Source: JAVVFH01 sp032250585 (GTDB lineage Bacteria > Pseudomonadota > Gammaproteobacteria > Xanthomonadales > SZUA-36). Taken from it: 29,046 nt of DNA. The stretch is from assembly GCA_032250585.1 (NCBI GenBank), contig JAVVFH010000017.1, forward strand, positions 1 through 29,046, read 5' to 3'. Positions 1 through 7,408 of the stretch are shown piece after piece; within the stretch, counting starts at the first letter, position 1; every line of letters starts with the position of its first letter. The notes under the pieces were generated by a model that was not told the origin of the DNA, searched no databases, and saw nothing but the letters and a program-made list of their open reading frames with translations. The position numbers and the translations under genes were made by a program.

Positions 1-1
1 C

Positions 2-3000
2 CCGACTGCGAAACTCCCGAAAATATTCAACGTATTTTTACCTGCGCTAACCACGGCACTCATGTTCGCTGCCCTGGCCTCCAACCCCGCGCTCGCCGAA
101 ACGACCGGCAACACGGCTTCCTACCAGGCCATGAAATGGCGCCTTGTGGGCCCGCACCGCGGCGGCCGCGTTACGGCGGTTGCCGGCCACGAGCGTCAGC
201 CTTATACCTATTACATGGGCGCGACCGGCGGCGGCGTATGGAAAACCACTGATGCCGGCCAGACCTGGAATAATGTTTCTGACGGCTACCTGAAGACCGG
301 TACCATCGGCGCGATTGCCGTCGCCCCTTCGGACCCCGACGTCGTCTACGTGGGCACCGGCGAATCCCCGATACGCGGCGTTACCACATCCCACGGCGAC
401 GGCGTCTACAAATCGACGGACGGCGGTGAGACCTGGGTGCACCTGGGTCTCGAAGACACCCGGCAAATCTCGAAAATCAAGATTCATCCGAAAAACCCCG
501 ACGTGGTCTACGTCGGCGCCCAGGGCAACCCCTGGGGCCCGAGCCAGGCACGCGGGGTTTATCGCTCCAGTGATGGCGGCAAAAACTGGCAGCGGGTGCT
601 GTTCGTCAACGAAACCACGGGCGCCAGTTTGCTGGATATCGACGTCAACAGCCCAGACACCCTTTACGCCGCGATGTGGGATCATCAGCGTCTGCCCTGG
701 GACGTCCGCAGCGGCGGACCGGGCAGCGGTTTGTGGAAAACGACCGACGGCGGCGCGAACTGGACGGAAATCGGCAACGGTTTGCCCGAACAGATGGGCA
801 ATACAGGCGTGACCGTGTCGCCGGCCGACCCGAATCGGCTGTACGCGATGATCGAAGCGGCGGAGGGCGGAATCTATCGCTCCGACGACGGCGGCGCAAG
901 TTGGCAGTACGTCAACGCCGACCCGGGAATTCGTGACCGCGGCTGGTATTACACGCATATCTTCGCCGACCCACAGGACGCCGACAGCTTCTACGTACTG
1001 GCCGCTGCAATGGTCAAATCGACCGACGGCGGCGAGACGCTCGAAGAAATCGAAACGCCACACGGCGACAATCACGACCTGTGGATCAACCCCGCCCATC
1101 CGGACTGGATGGTCCAGGGCAATGACGGCGGCGCGAACGTTTCTTTCAATGGCGGCAAGACCTGGTCGACCCAGATGAACCAGCCGACGGCGCAGTTCTA
1201 TCGCGTCATCACCGACACCGTGTGGCCGTACCGGCTTTACGGCGGTCAGCAGGACAACAGTTCCGTCCGCATCACCAGTTTCGCGATGGATGGAGGCATC
1301 GGACGGGCCGACTGGCGCGCCGTGGGCGGCGGCGAAAGCGCGCATTTCGGCTTCGATCGGGACGACCCCACCCTGGTGTACGGCACCAGCCTGCTGGGCT
1401 CGCTCACCGAGTACAACGAAGACACCGGCGAAGTCCGGCGGATAGATTCCTACCCCTACTTCGCCGGTTTCCGCCCCGGCCGGGAACTCAAATACCGCTA
1501 CAACTGGAATGCGCCGGTGGTCGTTTCGCAACATGACCCGGAAATCGTCTATCACGCGGCGCAGCTGCTGTTGAAGTCCACCGACCGCGGGCTGAGCTGG
1601 GAGGAGATCAGCCCCGACCTGACACGCAACGATCCGGAAAAGCTCGGCACGACCGGCGGCCCGATCATGATCGAGGGCGCCGGCGGCGAGCATTACGCGA
1701 CGTTGATGTACATCGCCGAATCGCCGCATGATGCCCGCGTTATCTGGGCCGGTTCCGATGACGGCCTTGTGCATGTAACGCGCGATGGCGGCGAGAGCTG
1801 GCAGAACGTCACACCGCCGGACATGCCCGAAGGCCAGGTAAACGCCATTGACGTGTCACCGCACGATCCGGCGACCGCCTATTTCGCGATGACGCGTTAC
1901 AAGTTGAATGATTTCCAACCGTTTATCTACAAGACCGGGAATTACGGCCGCAGCTGGACCCGCATCGACCAAGGCCTGCCCCGCGATCATTTCACCCGGG
2001 TCGTGCGCGAGGACGTCAGTCGCAAGGGCCTGCTCTTCGCCGGCACCGAGGCCGGCGTCTTCGTTTCCTTTGACGATGGCGGATCCTGGCGATCGCTGCA
2101 GCTCGATCTGCCGCTGGTGCCGATTACCGATCTGAAGGTCCATGGCAACGACCTGGTCGCAGCGACTCAGGGCCGGGCCTACTGGATCCTGGACGGCCTG
2201 CAGCCTTTGCGGCAGATTGACTCCACGGTCGAAAACGCGCCCGTGCATCTGTTCGAGCCGGCCGAAGCCCTGCGCCTGAACGTCGGGCGGCCCCGCAGCG
2301 AACCGCACAATAACCCGGACTACGGTGCGACTTTTTATTACAGCTTCAATCAGCCGCCTGCAGAAGAAGTCACCCTGCAGATCCTGGATACACAAGGCGA
2401 CATCGTGCGCTCATTTTCCAGCATCGCGAGCGAAGCGCAGGACGGCGGTTTCGTGAAAGGCGTGCAGGGCGAGCCGCCGGCTGATCCCCTGCCGGTGCAG
2501 GCGGGCCAGAACCGTTACGTCTGGAATCTGCGCGCGGAGCCCATGATCCCGGTTTCCGATACGATCCGCTACGTCAGCAACCGCCCCTACCGGGTCGCGC
2601 CGGGCGAATACACCGTCAGGCTGGAAGCCGGCGAGCAGCTGAAGACGCAACGCTTACGCGTCATCGGCCACCCCGGCAAGCCTTACGATGCGGCGGGCTG
2701 GGCTGAACAGGAAGTCCTGGTCAAGTCACTGTACGAGATGGTCAACGAGGTGCACATCGCGACCAACCAGATGCGGTCCGTCGCCACGCAAGTGATGGCC
2801 GCCATGGAATCGAGCTCCGCGGAAGGCGTGCTGCAGGCGGGCGCGGACCTGCTCGCGAAACTCACCGCCTGGGAGGAACAGGTGCCTCAGCCGCCGCTGC
2901 CCGGAGGTCTCGAAGACCGCATCGCCTACCCCAGCCACTTGCTGAGTATACAAGTCCTTCACCTGATGGCGATTGTCGACCAGGGCCCGCCCGTGTCGCA

Positions 3001-3166
3001 GCCATCAAAGGAGAGCGCCGCCCGCCTGGAGCAGGCCTGGGCCTCGTTCACGGAGCGGCAACGTGACATCATCGAAGGCGACCTGACCGCATTCACTGCC
3101 CTGCTGAAGGACGGCCAGGCGGTGAAGGTTCCGCAGGGTGTGGAGCCGGTTCCACGACCGTACTGA
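2..3166 (+). CDS. Secreted BNR/Asp-box (VPS10/sortilin-like) beta-propeller protein, 5' end outside window
   Basis: Large exported repeat protein of the group annotated as WD40/YVTN/BNR-like or VPS10-domain 'glycosyl hydrolase'; its substrate is unknown and no catalytic residues can be assigned. About eleven Asp-box motifs (S/T-x-D-x-G-x-x-W type) are spread over the first ~680 residues, for example KTTDAGQTW, KSTDGGETW, RSSDGGKNW, KSTDRGLSW and VTRDGGESW, as expected for stacked propeller blades. One box ends in Leu instead of Trp (KSTDGGETL). The last ~340 residues have no Asp boxes and look like a separate C-terminal region. An ATG occurs at 62, but the frame stays open to base 2 and the upstream codons read KLPKIFNVFLPALTTALMF, followed by AALASNPALA. 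That is a full Sec signal peptide with basic n-region and an AxA-type site, so the true start lies left of the window. It ends at a strong terminator and appears monocistronic here. Confidence 0.85.
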   Translation, partial: PTAKLPKIFNVFLPALTTALMFAALASNPALAETTGNTASYQAMKWRLVGPHRGGRVTAVAGHERQPYTYYMGATGGGVWKTTDAGQTWNNVSDGYLKTGTIGAIAVAPSDPDVVYVGTGESPIRGVTTSHGDGVYKSTDGGETWVHLGLEDTRQISKIKIHPKNPDVVYVGAQGNPWGPSQARGVYRSSDGGKNWQRVLFVNETTGASLLDIDVNSPDTLYAAMWDHQRLPWDVRSGGPGSGLWKTTDGGANWTEIGNGLPEQMGNTGVTVSPADPNRLYAMIEAAEGGIYRSDDGGASWQYVNADPGIRDRGWYYTHIFADPQDADSFYVLAAAMVKSTDGGETLEEIETPHGDNHDLWINPAHPDWMVQGNDGGANVSFNGGKTWSTQMNQPTAQFYRVITDTVWPYRLYGGQQDNSSVRITSFAMDGGIGRADWRAVGGGESAHFGFDRDDPTLVYGTSLLGSLTEYNEDTGEVRRIDSYPYFAGFRPGRELKYRYNWNAPVVVSQHDPEIVYHAAQLLLKSTDRGLSWEEISPDLTRNDPEKLGTTGGPIMIEGAGGEHYATLMYIAESPHDARVIWAGSDDGLVHVTRDGGESWQNVTPPDMPEGQVNAIDVSPHDPATAYFAMTRYKLNDFQPFIYKTGNYGRSWTRIDQGLPRDHFTRVVREDVSRKGLLFAGTEAGVFVSFDDGGSWRSLQLDLPLVPITDLKVHGNDLVAATQGRAYWILDGLQPLRQIDSTVENAPVHLFEPAEALRLNVGRPRSEPHNNPDYGATFYYSFNQPPAEEVTLQILDTQGDIVRSFSSIASEAQDGGFVKGVQGEPPADPLPVQAGQNRYVWNLRAEPMIPVSDTIRYVSNRPYRVAPGEYTVRLEAGEQLKTQRLRVIGHPGKPYDAAGWAEQEVLVKSLYEMVNEVHIATNQMRSVATQVMAAMESSSAEGVLQAGADLLAKLTAWEEQVPQPPLPGGLEDRIAYPSHLLSIQVLHLMAIVDQGPPVSQPSKESAARLEQAWASFTERQRDIIEGDLTAFTALLKDGQAVKVPQGVEPVPRPY

Positions 3167-3183
3167 GTTCTCTGCTCACTATT

Positions 3184-3219
3184 GCAGCCGGCTCACAATG
3201 AGCCGGCTGCTTTTGTTTT
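3184..3219 (+). terminator. Rho-independent terminator after the BNR protein gene
   Basis: A perfect 12-bp GC-rich stem (GCAGCCGGCTCA / TGAGCCGGCTGC) with a 3-nt CAA loop is followed at once by TTTTGTTTT. It starts 17 nt after the stop codon of the plus-strand gene. The opposite strand has no T-run after the stem, so it should act on plus-strand transcripts only. Confidence 0.92.
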
Positions 3220-3280
3220 GAAACCCGATTCCTGAAGCCCTACTCAAGTTGCCATTGTCCGCAAGCCGGTGGCGCTCGGC

Positions 3281-4282
3281 TCAATCCGGAAAATTCGCGC
3301 ATTCCGCAGCATCTTTTCCAGGCCGCACAGCCAGCTCCGAAAGCGTCTGCTCGAAAACGCTTTTCCAGCCCGAATCCTCGGCCACGGCCCTCGCGGCGTT
3401 TTCCAACAGCAACTCGCCGGAACGCGGGCAGCCTGTTTCTCCGAGCACGCTGGCCAGGTTGTTACTCAACGCCGCGTCGAAGGCATCCAGCGCCAGGCCC
3501 CCGCGGTAATAGCCCGCCGCCGCGTGCAAATCGCCCTCGGAGTAAGACAGATTGCCCAGCGCCAGATAGGGTCTCGTATCGTCCGGCCAGCGCTCGAGCG
3601 CAGCACGCCAGGCCCGTTCAGCATCCGCAGGCGTTGCCGTGCTCCCGAAGTCCGCCAGGGCACCCAGGTAACGGTCGATATTGGGCTCGGCCGGCCATTC
3701 GCCGGGGCGCAGGGCGACCATCGCCCAGCGCCCGGCCCAGTCCCAGGTACGCAGAAAGGCCGGCGCGGACATCACCTTTTCACGCTCCAGCCCGGAATTC
3801 AGGATCACTTCGTTCCTTTGCACGTCGAACCCCACCAGCACCGCGTAATGCCAGATGGGAAAATGCGGCGTGCCCAGATTCTGAAACACCAGCACCGGGC
3901 GCCCTTTCCCGAGTTGTGCGATCAGGCTCTTAACTTCAGGGTCAATTTCGTAGGCGATGCGCCCGGCACGGCGGGTTGCGGCCTTCATTTCAATCTGCAG
4001 ACTGCCCTGCCTGCCGGGAAGGTAGACCTGGGCGGCCAGTTCGTCCGGGTTGCTTTCGACACCGCCAGCCGACAGCAAACCGGCCAGGGCCGCCGGCCCG
4101 CACTGAAATTCTTCCTGGGGAAAAAAGGGCACCGGCAAGAGCAGCGAAGCGCGATCCTCAGCAGTGATCTGAGCCAGCTGCAAGGGCGGGTTGAACGAAC
4201 AGCCACTGGAAAGAAACACACCGAACATCATTAATGCGCCGCGCCAGGCAGGGCGCGGCGCCGCCGAATGGTTCCGGCGCAA
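3281..4282 (-). CDS. PA2778-family C39-like cysteine peptidase lipoprotein with TPR-like C-terminus
   Basis: Predicted envelope cysteine peptidase related to the C39 (bacteriocin-processing) fold. Numbered from the TTG start at 4282, the N-terminus has basic residues, a hydrophobic stretch and FLSSGC, giving a probable lipidated Cys28; Ser at -3 makes the lipobox imperfect. The catalytic Cys is C61 in EFQCGPAALAGLL and the His is H145 in WHYAVLVGFD. The third active-site position may be N162 (ILNSG). From about residue 190 the chain is helical and TPR-like (YLALGNLSYSEGDLHAAAGYY...ALSNNLASVL). The start is uncertain: TTG at 4282 lies 1 nt after the stop of the upstream gene, which fits translational coupling; ATG pairs at residues 18-19 would shorten the n-region. 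It is the second gene after a PA2779-family gene, an arrangement I recall from Pseudomonas. Substrate unknown. Confidence 0.8.
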   Translation of the reverse strand: MRRNHSAAPRPAWRGALMMFGVFLSSGCSFNPPLQLAQITAEDRASLLLPVPFFPQEEFQCGPAALAGLLSAGGVESNPDELAAQVYLPGRQGSLQIEMKAATRRAGRIAYEIDPEVKSLIAQLGKGRPVLVFQNLGTPHFPIWHYAVLVGFDVQRNEVILNSGLEREKVMSAPAFLRTWDWAGRWAMVALRPGEWPAEPNIDRYLGALADFGSTATPADAERAWRAALERWPDDTRPYLALGNLSYSEGDLHAAAGYYRGGLALDAFDAALSNNLASVLGETGCPRSGELLLENAARAVAEDSGWKSVFEQTLSELAVRPGKDAAECANFPD

Positions 4283-4283
4283 T

Positions 4284-4655
4284 TCAAGCGTTATGGAAAA
4301 TATTGATCAGGCCGGTCAATTCGAGGATCAACAGGACGACGAAAACCGCCCCGATCAGCGCCAGCGTGCTGCCGCCGGCCGGCAACGAATCCAGCCGGTT
4401 TTGCAGCTGCGTCAACTCCTGATCGCTGAGTGAGGCGACCCGTAAATCGGCCTGCTCCGGATCAACGCCCAGTTGCACCATCGCGTCACGAATATCGGCC
4501 TGCGCCAACAGCGATTGAATTTTATCGATCTGTGAAGCGCGCGCCTGCATCGCCAGTGCCTGTTGGGTGTCGATGACTGCGGCCGAAACCCGGGGAACGA
4601 ACCCGCCCCAGACGAGCAGGCTCGACAAAACGAGCGCAATGATATTCCTGACCAT
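4284..4655 (-). CDS. PA2779-family small membrane protein with LPAGG motif
   Basis: 123-residue protein of unknown function, PA2779/DUF6627-like. It has an N-terminal signal peptide (MVRNIIALVLSSLLVWGGF, likely cut near VSAA), a helical middle domain with QLGVDPEQADLRVASLSDQEL, then LPAGG at residues 91-95 and a hydrophobic segment at about 97-117 (LALIGAVFVVLLILELTGL) with a very short tail. So it should be anchored by its C-terminus with the helical domain in the periplasm. The ATG at 4655 has a good ribosome site, AGGAGAGG, ending 3 nt upstream. The stop is 1 nt from the start of the PA2778-type peptidase, so the two are surely co-transcribed. The LPAGG plus membrane segment resembles a processing or sorting signal, and the neighbour is a cysteine peptidase; see findings. 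Confidence 0.8.
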   Translation of the reverse strand: MVRNIIALVLSSLLVWGGFVPRVSAAVIDTQQALAMQARASQIDKIQSLLAQADIRDAMVQLGVDPEQADLRVASLSDQELTQLQNRLDSLPAGGSTLALIGAVFVVLLILELTGLINIFHNA

Positions 4656-4872
4656 TTTCCTCTCCTTCCTTGCCAGTTGAGCGAGCGCGGCGGGAACAAG
4701 CCCAAAACAGGGGCTGCAACTGCCCGCTGCTGTTCAAGGATAAACATCCATGTGTTCAAAGTCTAACATGTATTTTAACCCGGGCGGACCGCATCGCACG
4801 GCATTATTGGCCGCCACTCCCTCATCCGGCCATATTGCCGTGAGAGTGGGTTCAGCCACGATTCCGACCGGC

Positions 4873-5298
4873 TCAGCGGCTCGCCTCCACGAGCCACAGG
4901 ATCACCGCGTAGCGGGTCGCTTTACCGATGCCCACCAACAGGAGGAACAGCCAGAAGCGAACGCGCATCAACCCGGCAACAAAGGTCAGCGCGTCGCCGC
5001 CGATCGGCGCCCAGGCCATCAGCAGCGACCACACGCCGTAACGCTGGAACCAACGCTGGGCGCGCGTCAGTTTGTCCCGCTTGAAGGGGAACCAGCGGCG
5101 GCTTTCGAAATGCAGAAAAAAACGCGCCAGCGCCCAGTTGACGGCGGACCCAAGCGTATTTCCCGCCGTCGCCCAGGCCCACAGCGCGAAAGGGTCGTGA
5201 CCCTGCAGCAGCAGGCCGCCGAACAGTAATTCGGAATAGGCTGGCAGCAGGGTGGCGGCCAGCAAGGCGGTCAGAAAAAGCCCCAGGTAGACACTCAC
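4873..5298 (-). CDS. yqaA: YqaA-type small DedA/SNARE-associated-like inner-membrane protein
   Basis: 141-residue polytopic inner-membrane protein. It matches the E. coli YqaA pattern along its length: LFLTALLAATLLPAYSE near the N-terminus, then ATAGNTLGSAVNWALARFF, WFQRYGVWSLLMAWAPIGGDALTFVAGLMR and GKATRYAVILW. It belongs to the VTT/DedA-like membrane group, where roles in lipid carrier or lipid transport are known for some members; YqaA itself is poorly characterised. I chose GTG at 5298, which overlaps the upstream stop as GTGA (4 nt) and gives MSVYLGLFLTA, the usual start of the family; another GTG two codons upstream would give a 10-nt overlap. It is the third gene of the amidoligase operon. 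The 217 bp between it and the PA2779 gene show no clear terminator or promoter, so read-through into the PA2779/PA2778 genes is possible. Confidence 0.85.
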   Translation of the reverse strand: MSVYLGLFLTALLAATLLPAYSELLFGGLLLQGHDPFALWAWATAGNTLGSAVNWALARFFLHFESRRWFPFKRDKLTRAQRWFQRYGVWSLLMAWAPIGGDALTFVAGLMRVRFWLFLLLVGIGKATRYAVILWLVEASR

Positions 5299-5996
5299 GT
5301 GCACCCGTCCCTGCGCCTTGCGTATTCACGCGCGGCGGCGGCTAATTCCTGAAACAGGTGGCGCTGGCGCCGAATATACAGCAGGAACTCGGGATGCCAT
5401 TGCACGCCGACCAGGTATCGGCGCTGCGGGTATTCGACAGCCTGCACGATTCGGTCCAGGTCGCGGCCGCTGACGACCAGCCCTTCGCCAAGTCGGTCGA
5501 TGCTTTGCTGGTGCAGGCTGTTGATCCGGACCCTGGCGGTCCCGAGCAACCGGCTGACCTGGGTGCCCTGCTCCAGGCACAGCGTTTTCAGCGGCAGCAA
5601 AGTCCGCCGGTTCGAGGTGCGGCGCCGGTGCCGGCGCAAATCCTGGTGCAAACTGCCGCCAAGGCGCACGTTCAGAAGCTGCGCGCCGCGGCAAATACCC
5701 AGCAAGGGCGTCTCGTCCACCAGGGCGCAATCGATGATGCGCGATTCGAAAGCGTCGCGCTCGACGTCATAGCGCCCCTCGACTTCCTCCACCGCCTTGT
5801 ACAGCACCGGCTCAACGTCGTGGCCGCCGCCGATCACCACCGCGTCGAGCCCGGCCGTATCCAGCGGGTCACCGGGCCGCAGCTGCCGAACTGCCGCACC
5901 GCTCAGCCACAGGGCGAGCTGCGTACAGATGCGCGGACCCCAGGCGCCGCGGCGCGGCCCGGTGACCCCGATCAGCGGGCGCCGTTGTCGATCCAT
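5295..5996 (-). CDS. Class I glutamine amidotransferase-like C26 hydrolase (gamma-glutamyl-GABA hydrolase/PuuD family)
   Basis: 233-residue enzyme of the peptidase C26/PuuD branch of class I glutamine amidotransferases, which hydrolyse gamma-glutamyl amide bonds. The catalytic triad is visible: nucleophile C102 in GICRGAQLLNV, and H201 and E203 in VGVQWHPEF. The family motifs GGGHDVEP (residues 56-63) and INSLHQQSI (158-166) are also present. ATG at 5996 is preferred; a GAGG lies about 9 nt upstream, the N-terminus MDRQRRPLIGVTG begins directly with the first beta strand, and the gene then overlaps the amidoligase by 25 nt. A GTG at 6026 would add ten unlikely residues. Its 3' end overlaps yqaA by 4 nt. 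Context suggests it hydrolyses or edits a product of the adjacent amidoligase, or supplies ammonia from glutamine; the sequence alone cannot decide. Confidence 0.88.
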   Translation of the reverse strand: MDRQRRPLIGVTGPRRGAWGPRICTQLALWLSGAAVRQLRPGDPLDTAGLDAVVIGGGHDVEPVLYKAVEEVEGRYDVERDAFESRIIDCALVDETPLLGICRGAQLLNVRLGGSLHQDLRRHRRRTSNRRTLLPLKTLCLEQGTQVSRLLGTARVRINSLHQQSIDRLGEGLVVSGRDLDRIVQAVEYPQRRYLVGVQWHPEFLLYIRRQRHLFQELAAAAREYARRRDGCT

Positions 5997-6997
5997 GCTT
6001 CGACCTCGTCGGCCCAGTTTCCCCACACATGCGACAGCGGCTCTTTAATCCAGCGCACGTATTGCGCACAGAGTTCGTTCAGGCACTCCGGGTCGGCGGC
6101 CAGCGCCTCCACCGCCAGCCAGTCGTTCCAGGCCAGGTCGATGCCCCAGTCCGGCTTGTCGATTTCGCAATTGGGCAACCGGTAGTGCAGCGTCGGGCGC
6201 GCCTTGACCCTTGGGTCATCGACCACGGAGCGGACCCGCTCTTCGTCGAGGTGCAGGAACAATGGCAGCAGGTCCAGCGAGCGGTTGCGGGTGGGGTTGT
6301 CCGCGAGGTAGTCGTCGATCAGTTTATCCCGATCCGGCCAGTAATCCGAATCGATGACTTTACGCAGGTAACGCGCCGGAAACGGCGCCGAAAAACGCGT
6401 CAGCCGACGGGTGAAATCCGGCGCCGAACGCTCGACCAGCCAGTCGTGCAAGCAAAAAAAGGCCTTCAGGTAGGAAACAATGGTTTTCGCCTGCAGATTC
6501 GGCAATTCCGGATTGAACTGCAACCCGAAAGCGTAGGAAAAACCGGCACCGGTACCGCGCGCGCCGGCATCGCGCAGGTCCTCGACCAGCAACTGTACGT
6601 CCGCCAGGCGCGGCATCGGCAAAGGCGGACTGACCACTTCAACCGGAACGACGAACTCCGCCCCGGCGCGCAACACGCTTTCGGCGGCATCGCCCAGAAA
6701 GGCGGCCAACTCGTCCTCGGGCACGTCTTCGCGGCCTTTTTCCTTCAGGTACTCGAAATCGAGTTCGACCGCCCAGTCACCCGCCTCGTCGCCGGCCAGT
6801 AAAAACTCGTAACGGCTTTTCTTTTCGATGGTTAACCCAAAACGGCGGGCCACGATGCGGCTGACCGCCGGCACGTCCAGGCCGATCAGCTCCAGTTCGA
6901 CACCCACGCGGCGCGGCTCGCCGCCCGCGGTTTCGTGGCGTTCCGGCAGCCGCGGCCTCCAGTCACGGAACCGGCGTTTCCTGTTCTCATCGCTCAT
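5972..6997 (-). CDS. Putative amidoligase (Amidoligase_2, glutamine-synthetase/COOH-NH2 ligase fold)
   Basis: 341-residue protein resembling the amidoligase group of the COOH-NH2 ligase/glutamine-synthetase fold, predicted to use ATP to join a carboxylate to an amine. The first strand has the acidic GVELELIGLD motif (residues 32-41), repeated in style by WAVELDFEYLKEK, as expected for metal-ATP binding. Further recognisable blocks are VVPVEVVSPPL, GFSYAFGLQFNPELP and RYLRKVIDSDYWPDRDKLIDDYLADNPTRNRSLDLLPLF. From memory, many ligases of this fold have a His in the block corresponding to FGLQFNPE; Gln there may be a variation worth checking. ATG at 6997 has only a weak ribosome site. It is first in a three-gene overlapping operon with a C26 amidotransferase/hydrolase and YqaA. 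Pairing of amidoligase_2 with such a hydrolase is a known, experimentally little-studied theme. Substrates unknown. Confidence 0.78.
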   Translation of the reverse strand: MSDENRKRRFRDWRPRLPERHETAGGEPRRVGVELELIGLDVPAVSRIVARRFGLTIEKKSRYEFLLAGDEAGDWAVELDFEYLKEKGREDVPEDELAAFLGDAAESVLRAGAEFVVPVEVVSPPLPMPRLADVQLLVEDLRDAGARGTGAGFSYAFGLQFNPELPNLQAKTIVSYLKAFFCLHDWLVERSAPDFTRRLTRFSAPFPARYLRKVIDSDYWPDRDKLIDDYLADNPTRNRSLDLLPLFLHLDEERVRSVVDDPRVKARPTLHYRLPNCEIDKPDWGIDLAWNDWLAVEALAADPECLNELCAQYVRWIKEPLSHVWGNWADEVEAWIDNGAR

Positions 6998-7108
6998 GAG
7001 GCAAACCCTGACATGCAGCCACGCTTTTGCAGGATGAAGGCAAAAGAGCCGATGCGATCACGAAAAAAACGCGGCGGTCCGCCGAAAGGCCATCGCGTCA
7101 AAAAGTAA

Positions 7109-7252
7109 ATGACCGGTAACGTGCGGGCCGCTGGAGTAGCACCGGCAGGATCGCTTTTTCTGGTTCTCGAAGATGAGGGCACCGATCAATTTTACACGGT
7201 GAACACCAGCGACGCTTTGGTCACCAAAGTGACGGGTTCAGACGTGCTGTGA
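7109..7252 (+). CDS. Possible 47-residue hypothetical protein or gene remnant
   Basis: Short frame from ATG 7109 to TGA 7252 encoding MTGNVRAAGVAPAGS..., with a globular-looking middle (FLVLEDEGTDQFYTVNTSD). I do not recognise it. The composition looks protein-like, but there is no ribosome site before the ATG and the third-position GC is lower than in neighbouring genes. The same frame continues upstream past one TAA into a basic peptide. It may be a decayed gene fragment or chance. Confidence 0.2.
   Translation: MTGNVRAAGVAPAGSLFLVLEDEGTDQFYTVNTSDALVTKVTGSDVL
7215..7233. repeat. Overlapping inverted repeats, possible operator
   Basis: CTTTGGT-C-ACCAAAG (7215-7229) is a perfect 7-bp dyad around one base. 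It overlaps a second dyad, GTCAC-CAAA-GTGAC (7220-7233). The site lies about 180 bp upstream of the PEBP gene in the divergent region. It could bind a dimeric regulator, or be incidental within the short open frame there. Confidence 0.35.
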
Positions 7253-7408
7253 GGGATCCAATGTCTGAGTTATTGAACAGTAAGGATAGGGAATGCGGGC
7301 CTGCCTCTGCAGCGCGTAGCTTCACGATCTGGAAAACCCGGTCCACTTTTACCCGCCGGCATCCCGCGTTACCATGAAGGACATCAGGCAAAAAAAGTGG
7401 AGGCTCCA

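Larger units (their letters stand above)
6998..7408. other. Divergent intergenic region between the amidoligase operon and the PEBP gene
   Basis: About 410 bp with no established gene. It must hold promoters for both flanking units, but I find no convincing -35/-10 pair. It contains a possible 47-codon open frame (7109-7252) and an inverted repeat at 7215-7233, listed separately. A 24-codon very basic frame (7034-7108) lies directly upstream in the same reading frame, separated by one TAA. Confidence 0.6.

Noticed and set aside
47..1774. 575-codon minus-strand open frame opposite the BNR protein gene
   Set aside because: It lies wholly antisense to a gene with clear Asp-box repeats and a signal peptide, shows no known motif, and is explained by GC-rich codon bias.
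3269..4234. 321-codon plus-strand open frame
   Set aside because: Antisense to the C39-like peptidase gene, whose catalytic motifs and lipobox are clear; the plus-strand translation is rich in Arg/Gln/Pro with no motif.
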